Source of the DNA: Pisaster brevispinus | Taxonomy: Eukaryota > Echinodermata > Asteroidea > Forcipulatida > Asteriidae | DNA length: 64,000 nucleotides | Assembly (NCBI GenBank): GCA_023634235.1 | Contig: JAMKCF010000011.1 | Location: 6,032,001 to 6,096,000, forward strand | Direction: 5' to 3' | The notes under the pieces: generated by a model | What the model saw: only the letters and a program-made list of their open reading frames with translations | Databases searched by the model: none | What the model was told of the DNA's origin: nothing | Shown here: piece after piece, positions 12,151-24,952 of the stretch | Numbering within the stretch: position 1 is the stretch's first letter | How the letters are laid out: every line of letters begins with the position of its first letter | Program-made: the position numbers and the translations under genes

Positions 12151-12223
12151 CAGATCTGCATAAAACACTAGCCCTTCCAGAGTACTCAATCCGTGGATCG
12201 TCCCTCAAAATAACTGCTCAAAT

Positions 12224-12367
12224 TTTAGCTAAGCACAATAAAAATTATGCTTACCAGAATAAGATTACCACTCACATACACAGTTGTTGACTGGTATCCT
12301 GCTCAGGTTTTCTCAGCACAAAATTGTTCAGCCAAATTGTCTGCTTAAGAACCTCTATGAAATTGGA
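12224..12367 (-). repeat. Palindromic repeat family A
   Basis: Reverse copy: agctaagcacaataaaaatt, gcttaccagaataag, ggtatcctgctcag, ending cctctatgaaattgg. Confidence 0.7.
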
Positions 12368-13099
12368 AAACAGGTGCACATATAGTCAGGGTTCGTGCAT
12401 ACCAGTAAATGTTCACATGCATGTAGAATGCAAGCCAACACACATGGATCATATGTGTAGTGCACACAGACATGGCGTACATGTATTATAATTTATGTAA
12501 TACTCTTCACATGTTGTTACATGCATCTAAAAGCTAAGCATATTTTTGTTTTTTTGGAACCGTTAGATTGTTTTAATCCTCTATAAATGTAGATTATATA
12601 CAATACAACTAACCTGTGAAAATTTCAGTTCAAAAGCTGGTAGCGCTTTTGAGATTTAGCCGAAAATATGGAGGGAATTATATGTCCACGCAGGAAGAAT
12701 ATTCCGTAATTGGAATACACAATCTGAGAAATGTTAACTCAGATTGACAGTTTTTTTTAAATCCCTTTTTCTAATACCACATTCCTTAGGAGGGAATCGT
12801 TAATCAAAACGGTGTACATTGTCAACAGCTGCAATGCGTCTATGTTCTTACCAAGTAAGTTTTTTACGGACATAAATTTTGGAGTAATTACCAAAGGTAT
12901 ACCCTCCCTTGAAAGAAAAGAAAAAATTGCCATCAATTTCATGCTGAAGACTTCTTATTATGAAAATCACCGCTGACAAAAACAAAGCAATTCTTGGATT
13001 CCGTGAAAGAAGCATGCAGCTCCCTCCCATGATAGAAAAAAAGAAGAAGAAAGAGACAGAAGCAATCGGCAAGGCTTTTGGTTTACTGTGCACCAAGGT

Positions 13100-13370
13100 C
13101 CCCCTCTGCCTTTCAGGTGTGTGTCGTGTGCGCGCATTCCCTGTGCAATTCCTCTAAATGATGCTCATTGATCAGCGATGATATCCGGTCTGTCTAATCG
13201 AATGCCCGCGTGCATCCTCTGGCGGTCATTATGTGGCAGCGCCTATTATAGACTTAATTTCATCACTGCGGGGGGGCCGTCGAGAGAGAGAGAGAGAGAA
13301 GTGGTCCGTTCTCTGGCTGCGGATATACTCGGACCTCCCGGCGGCGGTGCACCTTTACTGTAAGAAACAG
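13100..13370. promoter_or_regulatory. Non-repetitive GC-richer island (possible enhancer)
   Basis: About 270 bp with higher GC than the surroundings, CpG-containing words (cccgcgtgcatcctctggcg, cctcccggcggcgg) and no match to any repeat family in this window, apart from a short (ga)n. No coding potential is recognised. Conserved intronic enhancers often look like this, but that is inference. Confidence 0.25.
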
Positions 13371-13843
13371 GGTTCGTAGTTACATCTGCATTCATGGACG
13401 AATTGAAATGTTATTGGAGTGAAGTTTTTTTTTTAATGCAGCCACACAAAGGACTTGAATACATTAGAGGCTTTTGTCTGAGCAGGAAAGCTAAGAGTCT
13501 CACTTGGTCTGTATCAGACGCTGAGGCATTGTCTTCCATATTATGTTCGTCTGAATTTTCAGAAAAAAATCACTAATATCAATACAATCGTAATCACCGA
13601 TGCTGAAAAACAGAAACCATCCTTGCAATTAGCTGCCACTTCATAGACAGGGAGGCTTTCAGCTCACACAAAGTATCGTGGGTAATTTGCTGAGGTAATG
13701 ACGTGGTTTTCGTTTACACTAATTGCAGAACTGTAATAGTGTAAAATATTATGATTGGGATAACACACTTTGTCCAGTTGAAGTCCAGCCTGTTGTACAT
13801 GTACCTCCTTCTGGGCCTTTCCTCAATGGTCTTTTTGAATCTC

Positions 13844-14042
13844 GGGTCCCCAATTTCAAAAAAGCTGCAGTTTAATCAGAAAATATTGCTTAACTATATT
13901 TTGCTAAGCAAAAAGGAGCAGGCTACCAGTCACATAGGGTGCATGTCACATATTATTTTAGCTGGTAACCATATTCTGGTAAGCACATTTTTTTGTGCTT
14001 AGCTACTTTTTACGCTTAATCAGCCCTATGAAATTGGCGACC
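13844..14042 (+). repeat. Palindromic repeat family A
   Basis: Complete copy: ggtccccaatttc, ttgcttaactatattttgc, ggtaaccatattctggtaag, ending cagccctatgaaattggcg. Confidence 0.8.
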
Positions 14043-14394
14043 TAAGCCCATATGTTTGTGGACACCATTGAGCTAATAAGTTATTTAACTGAAAAAAAAG
14101 AAAGCACCTTTGAAAATCATTTTTGTTTAACCAATCAGTAATCACATGTACTGTGCATTATACACAAATGACTTTTTTGATTGGTGCAATGTGCATTCGC
14201 ATAGCCTGTGTCTGATAATGCTCAGCCCCAATCATCAGCGCCCAGATAGCTTAAAATTAATTGCATGTATTACCACCTGGTTACCGGTGTGAAAAGCAGC
14301 TAAAACAGATTGGTTACAGACATAGAAATAGAATGTATAGCGAGCTGTCGTATGTGTCTGCCGTGTACGCCCTCTATGTCAGATGTGTACAAAG

Positions 14395-14640
14395 AGTATC
14401 AAGACCATGTGACACAAATATAAGGTATTCAGGTTCGTGGTTTCTTCTCTGCCTTTCACCTGTGTGGACCCAGGTTCGAATCCCGCTTCGGCCAGGATGC
14501 TTGTATGTGGACTGGGTTTTCAGTCCCTACCTGATGGCCTACAGGTTTTTCCCAGTTGGGGTTTTTCTTCCCACATCTAAATCTTTCAGGCCTGTGGATC
14601 ACAGTGCTGAAGCCGCTGTCGAGAGTTCCTTGGTTTCATT
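14395..14640 (+). repeat. tRNA-derived SINE, family P
   Basis: B-box caggttcgaatcccgc at about 14472, then the body gactgggttttcagtcccta, acaggtttttcccagttggg and cccacatctaaatct. The same order of blocks occurs in reverse at 23.5 kb. Confidence 0.7.
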
Positions 14641-14920
14641 ACCAGAAATATCCATACAATTTATAATAATAGTGATAGTGGAATATTAATAATGCCTGTA
14701 TGGTAAAAATTGTCCGCATCAATGATAGGGATTGCTGAAACATGGTGTACAGCTAAAATAGCAATGCGCTTGAATTGGCTAAAAGCAGGGCCTTAATGTT
14801 ACGGCCCCGAAATCGCATGATAGTTGATACCCAGGATTTCTGAGCTTGCGACCCTGGATTCAAGCACTTCACAGGGCGCCATCAGCACAGAATTCTGTGG
14901 TAAGCAATGTAGTGAAATTT

Positions 14921-15113
14921 GCCCCAATTTCATAGAGCTGCTTAAGCAGATAATATCGCTTAACAGTTTTATGCTTAGCAGTAATAAGCAGGATGCCAGT
15001 CACAAATTATACATGTGACATGGTGTTACGGCCGGTTACTGCATTCTGGTAAGCAAATTTCTGTTGCGCTTAGCTACTTTATGTGCTTAAGCAGTTCTTT
15101 GAAAATTGGCCCT
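14921..15113 (+). repeat. Palindromic repeat family A (type copy)
   Basis: The most abundant family in the window. The left end ccccaatttcatagagctg and right end gcttaagcagttctttgaa are inverted, and a copy is about 190-200 bp. Inside, in order: gcttaagcagataatatc, ttatgcttagca, ggatgccagtcac, acatgtgacatgg, ggttactgcattctggtaag, gcttagctact. No coding capacity. It is probably a foldback or MITE family. Confidence 0.85.
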
Positions 15114-17640
15114 AATCAGCACCAGATAAATACACATTCTCGGAGCTCTGTTTCTATTTTACATGTAGCAAAGGTGTTCAAAGTCTGGGAGACACCTGTA
15201 CTGGTGCATATAGAGCATGTTTAATGTGCTTCTGTAGGTCTACATGCGTATGCATTGCCAAGTTATTTTGTTGCTGGGGCTGCATGTTCAGCATGTTGTA
15301 CCATGGAGGTAGATGTTAATTTCCATGGTTGTACATACAATCAGGAGGTCAGGGGTTCAAGTTCACTGGTGGCAGATTGGTTTAATGCATGTGTGCATAG
15401 ATCATGTAACCTGTGACATCACATGTTTACAAAAGAGCTGCAGAGCGTGGAAAAGCTGCATGGGGGGGCGACTTGCACACAGCCCAAGCTGAAGAAATTG
15501 TATATAAAGCTTATATTTTTATGGACATTGCACTACCATACGGGTTTTATAGATATTTGATATGAAGAAAGGTGTTACATCTCAAAACTTGCTCAATTGT
15601 AGAATTCTTGATTTTACAAGGTAATTGTATGATATTAACTAAAGCTTCCTCATATCGACCAGTGCAATATCTTGCCTGCCAGGATGTGCCATGGATTGCA
15701 CAAAGTCACCCTTTTTAAAACAAGTTAACATCCTCTATGCAAGTGCCTTTTTTTTAAGTAGCAGAATCACTGAATGTGTCAACTGCATTCAATGTGCATG
15801 AGCTGTGATCATAAATCTCCATCATTAATCTTCCAGGACTATCCATCATACATGTACTACGTGTTTGTTTGTGTGGCTGCTCTGAAGTGTCACATAGCAA
15901 CCTGAGACCCAACGACAGAATATAATAATGTGGATATAAACACAGAAGCGCAGTTAGTTGAGCAAGTATTAAATGGGGTTCAGGGTTCACCTCCGTTCAC
16001 TCACAAGACCACTTCACTCGCTGCGCAGATCCTCCTCGTACTGTCCACACATGCCGTAGTAGCTCCGTAACATGAACATCATTGGTAACTGGAGACTCTC
16101 AAGTTATTATTGCACAGAGGCAATCTATAGAGAAAAGTTGGTCCCCTGGAACTCCCATCCCAAGGAAAAAACCCAGAAACACTGTTTCACCGGGGGAGCT
16201 CTTTGCCGGAATGATTCCGAGGCCAGCTTCTCCCTCCCTCCCCACAGTTAAATAAGCCTGCCATGGACTTTACCTTGACGACAGTAATTTTCCTCGGCCC
16301 CTGACGGGCTTCATTATCTGCTAATCCCAGCTGAGTGGCTTCAACCTTCCGTTGACTCCTGATGTTGACAGTGGCGGGCGGGGTCTTTACCTGAAGGGAA
16401 ATACCTCCAGTGATTTCCCAGTACTACACTATGTGTTTTTATTTTATTGTTTTTTTTTTTTAACATGTACCCTGTCTTGAGTGTTAGTAGATTCAGGGCG
16501 CTGGAAAGAAACGGGATGTGTGGTTCAAGGAACTAAAAAAAAAAAGACCAGCAGGCATTACGAAGTCACCCCAATGGGAGAGCCCGGTTTAAAATAACAC
16601 TGTCAAAATCAACACCGCGGCCTTAGCGCCGAGTATGGCGATAATCTTCAAAGCAGACAAATAGAGCAAGAAATTTTTACTTTGGCCTCGGCGAAAACAT
16701 TTGTTTTTTTGTCGCTTTATCCAAAAGGATTATGTGTCAAATCAACAGCGGCCGATTGCCGCTCTGTCTGTTTCTAGTTAATGAAGCAAGAAAAGGTACA
16801 TCAAGTAGCAGAATCAGTTGTTTTTGTTTCAACTGGCTAAGGCTTCGTTATAGTTTTTTTTTCTTCTTCCCAGGAGTGATTAAAGAGACTATAAAATTTG
16901 GTTTCGCTGTTTTCAACCGTCGGGTTTTGGACTTTGCAAGATCAAAACATCTGTAGTCATTTCTCACAAACTATAGCAATTCAGGCAAACCTGTTTGAAA
17001 GGAAGGTTTCCCACCATGACAATCTTTATACCATGTAAGTTAAGTGCAAATCTCTGAACATCTATATTTTCAATCTAAGCAATGTTATGCACCATTAAAA
17101 AAAACAATAATAATTTAAGAGTACACTCATGTCTTTTTTTAAGCTTTCGATAAACACGTACATTCAACTTGTGCAAATGGTATCTACAGTGTAAATAGGC
17201 GATCCAATGTTAGTGTAAACAACCGAACTGATTATATTATGTTGAGGACTGTGTTTCAGACGAATATATTACACTTGAAGATAGCAACATTACAATCAGT
17301 AAGCGTTTAGATTAAAACATAGTTCCCCCAATAATTCATTTTCTTTGTCTTTTAGTTTTTTTTGGTTGTTTTTTTGGAGATCTCCGTCTGTTTGCTTTTC
17401 ATTCTAATAATCTACCGTTGACAAACACACAATATGCTGAGAACATATGCTTAGAGCAAACTTGTACATATGGCAAATACTCAGGTTTTTCTTGTAGGCT
17501 GCTCTGTACATCCACATTTGGACAAATCCAATTTGCCTTTAAAGTAACCCTCTTGGCTAATGAAAAGTGTTCTGGATCAAGTAATCAAGGTTTATATTTT
17601 TAGGTAAAGCAGTGTATAAAATCTTTCTTTTTTTTGTTGA
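15114..17640. other. Intronic DNA, no gene recognised
   Basis: Apart from the island at 16200-16400 I see no repeats shared with the rest of the window, no coding matches and no RNA gene. Confidence 0.5.
16200..16400. promoter_or_regulatory. Non-repetitive GC-richer island (possible enhancer)
   Basis: About 200 bp, with words such as ctcggcccctgacgggcttc and gacagtggcgggcggggtct. It is not shared with other parts of the window and not coding. Confidence 0.25.
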
Positions 17641-19369
17641 TAAAACCCCAAATCGAATCCAATGAGTTATTTTCATTCAAGCAATAGGTTTCATGAAGAA
17701 AAAAGTCATTCCCGGACGTTGAAAATCTGTCCACTTGAGAAGAAAAGAAGAAGAGAAAAAGCTCAAATTTCCCAGGGGTCCGTGGAAACCACAACTGTCT
17801 ATTCATTGACAATTTGGTTTTGCTGGAGCCATGCCAATTACAGATATTGCAGCTGAGGCTTTACTGTGCAGTGTGCTCGCTCTACACCCCCCCCCCCCCC
17901 AATTCTCCATTAGTGGGACTACGGGATGGTGGTAAAAATACAGGGGTGACTGTACTGTAACATGGCGGGTAAAATGTACAAGTACGAGTACATTAGCGAG
18001 TCCCTTCATTGGCTGGATCATTGGTGTTGAGGAAGGTTCTCTCACAAACACACAAAAGTGTTGGATCTGCTGTCTAGACTGAATGACCAAGTAGAAAATA
18101 TTCAGAAGATCTTGTTTCAATTCAGCATGCTTCGGCTAAACATTCACGGCTAAACATTCACATTCATAGTTTTGAACAATTCTGGGAAGAACTCTGCTTA
18201 ATTAATTTTTTTTTTCCCCTGTAACTTAAGCCTGCAAATATCCTGAGGGATGCAGCAGGCACAGTTTACACATGAATACAATTATTATTTACTTGGCAAT
18301 AATCCTACAGCATGCAAAAGAAAGGTCTTATGTTCGTTTGTGCCGGTAACTTCTTGAGTTGGGCTGCAGTACGTTTTCTCGCAGGATCCTCGCTGTTCCA
18401 AAGTGTTGTTATTATTGTATATTTTTTAGAAAGTGTTATAATATTTTATGCAGTGCAGGTATGTACTTTACATAAGCTCTACAATGTAAGTGCATTCTGT
18501 CTAATAATAATTCTCGGTTCTTATAAAGCGCTTTTCACACCTGAAGGGCGTCCCAAAGCCCTCATTATTTTTTCTACAGGTATGCAGAGCTATGTCTTAA
18601 ATTAAAACACCCATTTTACAAATATGTTTACACATGTATAGCACCTTGTAACAACTTACAAGATGGCTATGTGTCATATGTACTTTTAGTGGATTTTCTG
18701 AAGTTCGTTCAGGATTGGGATCTACCATTCGATCTACATGTTATTTTTTTAACATAATTCTTTTCAGATCATATCATTTCATAAATTGAACTCATCTGGT
18801 CTTGCCTAATTAGCATGGACCCTTTCCCCCCCCCGGTGCACATTCTAATGCTATTACTTTACGTTAGTGAGCTTGAATGGCAATTGTTGGTGATTAAAGC
18901 TAAGAGAATGAGCAATTAGCCAATGAGGGATGGCTTTGAATTGGAATAACATCTTAAGATGCAGTGGCCTGTGTGGAGGTTTTCTCGTCCTACCTTTGAT
19001 GTAACGGGGAGTTTAGTTTGTGATTGCTACTGTAGGGTGGAACAGTGTGTGCTTTTTGAGTGCAGTGCATTAGTTTGCCATCTGTGATTAGACTAGGGGA
19101 ACGATTTCGTCCGGCAATTTTGCGTAGCGAAATATTTAGACGGAACAAGTTTTGTGCACACTGAATGCTAATATGGAGTTGCAAATGGTGATTTTGGAGT
19201 AGCAACTGATTTTTTTTTGGTAGCATTTTGCTATGCTTTACTACGGAAATCTTTCTCTGAGACTCACTGCGTACTTCGCCGCTTTATTACACCTTAGTAC
19301 TCCTGTTTATCTTGTGGGCTTTTCCTGAAGTCATTTTTTAGTCGTCTTTTTTTAAGGCTGGCATGACAT
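17641..19369. other. Intronic DNA, no gene recognised
   Basis: Single-copy-looking AT-rich DNA except for the fragment at 18490-18605; short open frames resemble no protein I know. Confidence 0.5.
18490..18605. repeat. Retroposon fragment with 'ATAAAGCGC' words
   Basis: ttcttataaagcgcttttca and ggtatgcagagctatgtctt echo the 58.3-kb block (gctatataagaacc, atagctttgcatacctg). Confidence 0.35.
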
Positions 19370-19560
19370 GTCAGGTTTCAGGCTTTCACGGAAATGTACC
19401 TTTTATAGACACTTCGGGGCGGGGGATTGTGTAGATGATGTGCCCTCTGACATCACAGCCCTGTAATGGAATCTCACGGCTCGCAGTTTATGCTGGACCA
19501 AAGAACCGAGGCCAGTGATTTTAGCGGCCGGCCAATAAACTCATGACCGGACAAGTTCGA
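19370..19560. promoter_or_regulatory. Non-repetitive GC-richer island (possible enhancer)
   Basis: About 190 bp including cttcggggcgggggattg and agcggccggccaataaac (a CCAAT word). Not repeated in the window, not coding. Confidence 0.22.
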
Positions 19561-19974
19561 CGGTCTTGTGTTTAAATTGAATAATAATACTTCACTGTGT
19601 AATATCTTTAAATAACTGATATTCTAATGTTGCATTTGAATGTGATAAATATCATTAAATTCTGGTGGTTATCAAAGTACATACTCAAACCCATGTTGCA
19701 AATTAGATAAATCTTCTCCTTGTCATGTAAAGTGCTTGTTCAAATAATGAACTTGCGCAAACAAATCTTGATGCAACAAATTTGTTGAATCATTCACTGA
19801 AATTTCAGTGTGTAAAAATGTTGGCGGGGGAACAAAAGAAATACAAAAACAAAACAATAATAAGTAGTTACCCTCCCCTAAAAATAGTGAAAAAAATAGT
19901 TACATTCATACACAGATAAATGCAATTAATATAAATTATTGAAACTTTAGTATTACATGTAATAAAAAAATGGC

Positions 19975-20315
19975 ACAGTTTTGCAAAATCTACCAAAGCC
20001 ATTACATTTCATGTACTGTATGTGTAATTTTGCAAAATTTAACAAGGCTATTTACATAGCATTGTAATTTTGCGAAATCTAATAAGGGCTTTTTACATAT
20101 ATGTAATTTTGCAAAATCTAACAAGGCTATTTGTCAAGGCTATTTGCATAATATTGTAATTTTGCGAAATCCAACAGGGCTTTTTACATGTGTAATTTTG
20201 CAAAATCTAACAAGGCTATTTACTTAATATTGTAAATTTGCGAAACTCTAACAAGGCTTTTTACATTATCTTGTAATTTTGAAAAATCTAACAAGGCTGT
20301 TTACTTGTGAGTTTG
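19975..20315. repeat. Minisatellite with two alternating unit types
   Basis: Units of about 37-45 bp share gtaattttgc.aaatctaac and aaggct. Type 1 has ttgcaaaat and ggctatttac; type 2 has ttgcgaaa and ggctttttac. From the second unit on they alternate 1-2-1-2-1-2-1, so the true repeat is a dimer of about 76-90 bp. Confidence 0.8.
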
Positions 20316-20324
20316 TTTTCACAT

Positions 20325-20480
20325 TCAAACCGGGGACCTATAACAAAAGAGGACAATAGGGTCCCCGGTTGGGTAAAGGTCCCCAGTTAGAAATTGTGTA
20401 CAAAACCAATGGGAGCTGTTGCCAAAAAGTTAGAGTCCAAACAAAAGAGGGACAATAGGAGGTCCCCGATTGGAGGTGTT
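20325..20480. repeat. Duplicated and inverted GTCCCCGG blocks
   Basis: aaccggggacc (20328) and ggtccccggtt (about 20360) form a hairpin. aacaaaagaggacaataggg recurs as aacaaaagagggacaatagg about 96 bp downstream. Confidence 0.6.
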
Positions 20481-21784
20481 TACACACTTGTGTGTGTGTG
20501 TGTGTGTGTGCGTCAACGTCAAAGGAAGGTCAGATGTATATCACAATTTGGATTCCCGCAGCCAGCAGTGCACCGTCTAGTTTGTGTAGCTCGCATTGTA
20601 CATCGGTACAAACGGTACATAAATAATATGACAGATGAGTGACTATGGTACCTTTGACAGTTTGATTATGTGCGGGAACTCCGACGGTATAAATGCTACT
20701 TTGTGTGCCAGTCAAGTGTGCATGTGTGTACATTGAGTGTGTGTGTGTGTGTGGGGGGGGGGATCCCATCTGAACTTGACCTTGACAAATCTCTACCTCA
20801 CTGTGCAAAGGGGAAAATTAGGTAAAACCCTGATGCTATAGTTGTTTTATAATGAATGGAGGGTGATGAAGAAATCAATTGATATCGAGTAGTGTGCGCG
20901 CCGCTGCATAATCGCAGAGCCCATATGTGCAGAAAACTGTTTTTCGGGTGGTTGCCTTTTTGTTTAAACAGTCGGGTATCCTTTTTTGTGAGCTTCAGTA
21001 GAGTAAGGTGTTGTACTTGTATGAAGTACGGTTGAAGTGAGCTTACTTCTGGTAAAGAAAGTTCTTTGGAGGTGGGTTGGGGGGGAGGGGCAGCGAGGGA
21101 GGATTGGATGAATTTGCTCTTGACTGTAAGCCATTTTTGATACATGCATGGTGGAAACGATACTAGGACACTATTAGATTTGGGTACATTTGTCTGTCTA
21201 CACCCCAACCCAAAAGAGTGCACTCCTATAGTGTCCATCATCTCTCAAAGAGCCAAAATGGAGTTACGATCAATGCAACCGTTTCGGAGGCCTTGGTTCA
21301 GAGCACTGATGATGAATGTCGCTAACTCAAGTCATGTACGGATTGACCCGTTGCAGTGGCGTCACACGCCGATACCGTCTGCCCAAGGGTCTGTCATTTT
21401 GGGAGTCAAATTGCATATAAAGATAATAACGCTGAGCATGTATGTAACTGCATGCGAGTCTCCTGAAATGCGCGACATAGTAACACTCCCAAAATTGTAA
21501 CAAGCAAGATTTATCATGCGATTGTGGCAGGTGAATTGTTTCAGTGCACACATTTCGGACAAGAAATAGGACCTAGCATCTTACAGTTTGCTGTCGAAAC
21601 ATCACAACTGGTTTCGTTACCAGAGATATTTGTAGAAATATTAGTAGTAATTAGACAACACAGTTATAATAATGCCTGATAATCATCTGGATTCGAGGTG
21701 ATGTGCAAAGGCACTGAGATTGCAAGTATTGGACAGTGACGATAGATATCATTATTAGGTGCACAAGGAATCACGCGCAGGCTC

Positions 21785-22052
21785 GTGATTTCTCAGGACA
21801 TTTCATTTCAGGATTTTCCACAAAAAAAACCCTCGAGCTATCAGATTTTTTTCTTGAAAGAAGTAAAGCCATCCCCACAGGGAGAAAGAAACAGTTGGCA
21901 TTGTGTCCAAAACCTGTAGATTTGTGTTTCTGGTGATGCAAAGAGTCTGTAAACCTCCGGAGTTGTAAACATCTGAAAGGTTCCAGGTCTAAAATAAGCG
22001 GGGACCCAGACCCGCAAGCCATTTTCCAGGAATTCGTTTTTTTTTACATCCA
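21785..22052 (+). repeat. Interspersed repeat family B (about 270 bp)
   Basis: Order of blocks: gtgatttctcaggacatttc, ttcttgaaagaagtaaagcc, agggagaaagaaacag, tgatgcaaagagtctgtaaa, aacatctgaaaggttccagg, ccattttccaggaattc. The same order occurs at 37.5 and 39.5 kb and in fragments elsewhere. No tRNA head or clear terminal repeats are seen. Confidence 0.75.
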
Positions 22053-23504
22053 TCCAATCTCATCCCTGTACATGTTATTGTTGTCGTCGACAAACGTGGA
22101 ACTGATCCACCGTTGTATCTAGGGCTGTGCTTCTGCCTTTCTTGATTGGCAAGATCAGGGATGGAGTTAGGGGGAAAAAATCAACAAGATTACAGGACTC
22201 GTAGCTCAATTCTGTTGAGTATGGAAGTGTACTTACAATACCCATAAGACAAACGAGATCAATTTTCTCTTAAGAGTGTTGTTCAAACAAAAGCAGTTTA
22301 GAGTAGTCTTTTCACATTTTGATTCTGGCCTTGTAAACAGAATTCTGCAGTCTACAGTAAAAATTGTTCAGCTGGAGGCCCTGCGGTCTTGTGGATTTTT
22401 CACTCAAATTCAAGCCCCGCTGTCGACCAAAAGCAATAACAAGTTTTTTGTCAACATGACAATAACACTCCTTCTCGATAGAAAGGCAGTCAGTGATATA
22501 CAGAGACCAAGACACTTTTTAACAAGTTGATGTATGATTAATTAATGGTGCCAAAGATTCTCAATGACAGACACTGATAGAATTTCAAAATTACAACTCA
22601 CAGAGTCTGCATGAATGACTCGGTAAAGCAGTTTTTGAGTAGAACAATCTCTGTTGAATCTTCGCAGAAAGACTGGGACAAATGTTCCACACTGACACCA
22701 ATTTGGATCTGAAATTTTAGGTACACTCTCAATTTTTAATCTCATATTATTGGAAACATGTACTGTGTAAACAAAAAAATGCACGGCACGTAGCTGTAAA
22801 GTGAAGTGTGTATTAAGCACAATTATTTATTGTTCAGCCACACCTAATTTTTGTGCAGAAATAAAAATTGAATTACATGGTAAATTTTGCATGCTTAGTG
22901 GTTTAATAACATAAACCTTCTACTGATGGGGAATGGATTGTCTCCCCCAAATTTCATATTCCACTTCAAACAGCAGTGTTTGTTTCCTCTTGTTTCTGTG
23001 TTAGATATTTTGTCTGATATGAAAAAAAAATTCTGATTATTGGACCGGAGATTGTGCATTTCCCCATGCTGAAAAGATAACTGCATGAATGGAACGACGA
23101 TAAAATAAGCAGCAGCGATTGGTCCCCCGTTCATTGCTCAGATTGATGCATCTCTACAGATGGAGACCGGTTTGGATTACAGAGGCAGGTGGTCAGGCAA
23201 GAGGGAGGGAGGTTTGTTTTTAAAGGCGAGACTAGGGTCCTCTCTGTGCACAAACTAGCATATGGAGTTTGAGATTGAGCCTGGATTTGTGGCTTACAGG
23301 GTTTTAGAACAAAAAAGGCGGATAAGCAAGAGGCGTATAAGCGAGAGGCGGAAAAAATGAGAACAAAATTAATGGGGACAAGCACAAAGTACTTGTAAAT
23401 ATTTCAGATGTATTGCTCGTACATGTTTTTTTATTTATTACACATCCATCAGCACAAGCGCCAATAACAGGGCGGTGATTCGAAAACGAGAAGAAATGTT
23501 CAGA
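22053..23504. other. Intronic DNA, no gene recognised
   Basis: No family matches and no coding signal. The longest frames are below 95 codons and lack recognisable motifs. Confidence 0.5.
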
Positions 23505-23650
23505 TTTAGATGCGGGAGGAAACCCCAAATGGGGGGAAACCCATGCAATTAGGTAGGAACTGAAAACCCAATTCATATAGTGCCCCCAGTGGGATTCGAA
23601 CCTAGAGGTTTGGAAAAAAGCAACTGCGCCAACCCGACCGCCAAGTACAT
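23505..23650 (-). repeat. tRNA-derived SINE, family P
   Basis: Reverse copy: gatttagatgcgggagg, aaccccaaatgggggg, aactgaaaacccaattcat, the B-box complement gggattcgaacctag and a head fragment caactgcgccaacccgac. Confidence 0.72.
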
Positions 23651-23947
23651 GTACATGTATTTCTACAGTTTTATTCGGTACATGTTTGTATCTGCGGAGC
23701 ACGATTGTGTGGAAAAAACCTCAACCCCCCAAAAATGAATATTCATAATGTATTTATCCTTGCACATGCTCCGAGGTCTTCTCCAGATAGTTATTCCTTT
23801 ATTGCCATTGGTTCAAAAAGTTCTGTCACCCTTTATTTGACGTAAGGTTGGAAATTGCCAAAATACCAACTGCAAGGAGATTGTGCTTTTGTTGATGTGC
23901 TGGGTGTCAATGGGTCAAAAGACCACGGTGTGACCATAGTCATGTGA

Positions 23948-24135
23948 CGGGGGTGTGATTTATCATGATTTTTCCTGATTTTTTTTTTCTGATTTCAGGA
24001 ATTTCACTCTCCCTGTGCCTTCAGGTTTTCTTGGAAGAGATTGCCATCACAGAGATGAAAGACTTTGCCTCGTTATGCCATCAGATATATAATTGAAATG
24101 GTGTGAAGAGTCTGTAAACCGCTAAAATGTATTCC
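23948..24135 (+). repeat. Repeat family B, diverged fragment
   Basis: Keeps a gggggtgtgatttatcatga start and agagtctgtaaaccgc; the middle is replaced. Confidence 0.4.
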
Positions 24136-24220
24136 ATCTTGCAATTCCGTTGGCTTTATGACCTCACCGAGAGGGAGCTTTTAATCAAACTGATAGGATT
24201 TGTCATTTTAATGTTATTAT

Positions 24221-24475
24221 ATTTGAACCTGTGACCTCCGGCTGGTGCTCTACAAACTGAGCTATCCGGCCCTGAAGTTGGCGGTCTCCCTATTTTGTCA
24301 ATATCTTTGATCAGGGATGCCAGTCAGAATCCATTCGACCTGTAACTGCTGTATACCCACGATACAACGGGTCTGGGAAGCGGCAGCAGAGGGATCACCT
24401 TCAAAGGGGGATCCGACTTTTTATTTCAAATATCAAGTAATAACCCACAAGGAAAACTGACTGGGTTTGCATGAG
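24221..24475 (-). repeat. tRNA-derived SINE, family K, with extra tail fragment
   Basis: Reverse head (ctacaaactgagctatccgg) and leader (ggtctccctatt, atctttgatc), then the agcggcagcagagggatca block at 24380. A separate tail fragment (aacccacaaggaaaactga) follows at about 24441. Confidence 0.8.
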
Positions 24476-24952
24476 ATACATGTAACGAACCATTGTTCAC
24501 TCTAATGACATATATCTCCTGATTCCTTTTTTATTACAATCTTTACAAAAAGAGACAGCTACATCTAGTTGGGGTGACATAAATCTACTATATAATGTCA
24601 TCACCCTAAGACTCACTTTCTCTTCCAGTAGCGGCTGTCATGCCAAATCGTCTCATGTTGCATTTACCCAATGACATTAGCACAAAGCATGATTCACGTG
24701 TATGGTAGACAGTACACAGCCGTTAATAGTATTAAAAAAAAAAATCAGGTGGTCTGTAGACAATTGATACAGATAAGGCTTTGCATAATTGTAATTTTGT
24801 TTGCAAGCTAATTAGCAGAAGAATATCATTGAGATTGATTATCATCAGATGAATCTGTTATTAACTTTTGATTTGAAATTCTATACATACATGTATTTCG
24901 CACGAGCTATAAAGTATGTTTTACATTTAACTGGTACACTCAGTCTATTTTA

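Noticed and set aside
14261..14689. 142-codon plus-strand open frame
   Set aside because: Most of it overlaps the tRNA-derived SINE of family P.
20798..21241. 147-codon minus-strand open frame
   Set aside because: Pro/Ser-rich with no recognisable domain, no paired exons, and a second overlapping frame is open on the same strand. Regarded as chance.
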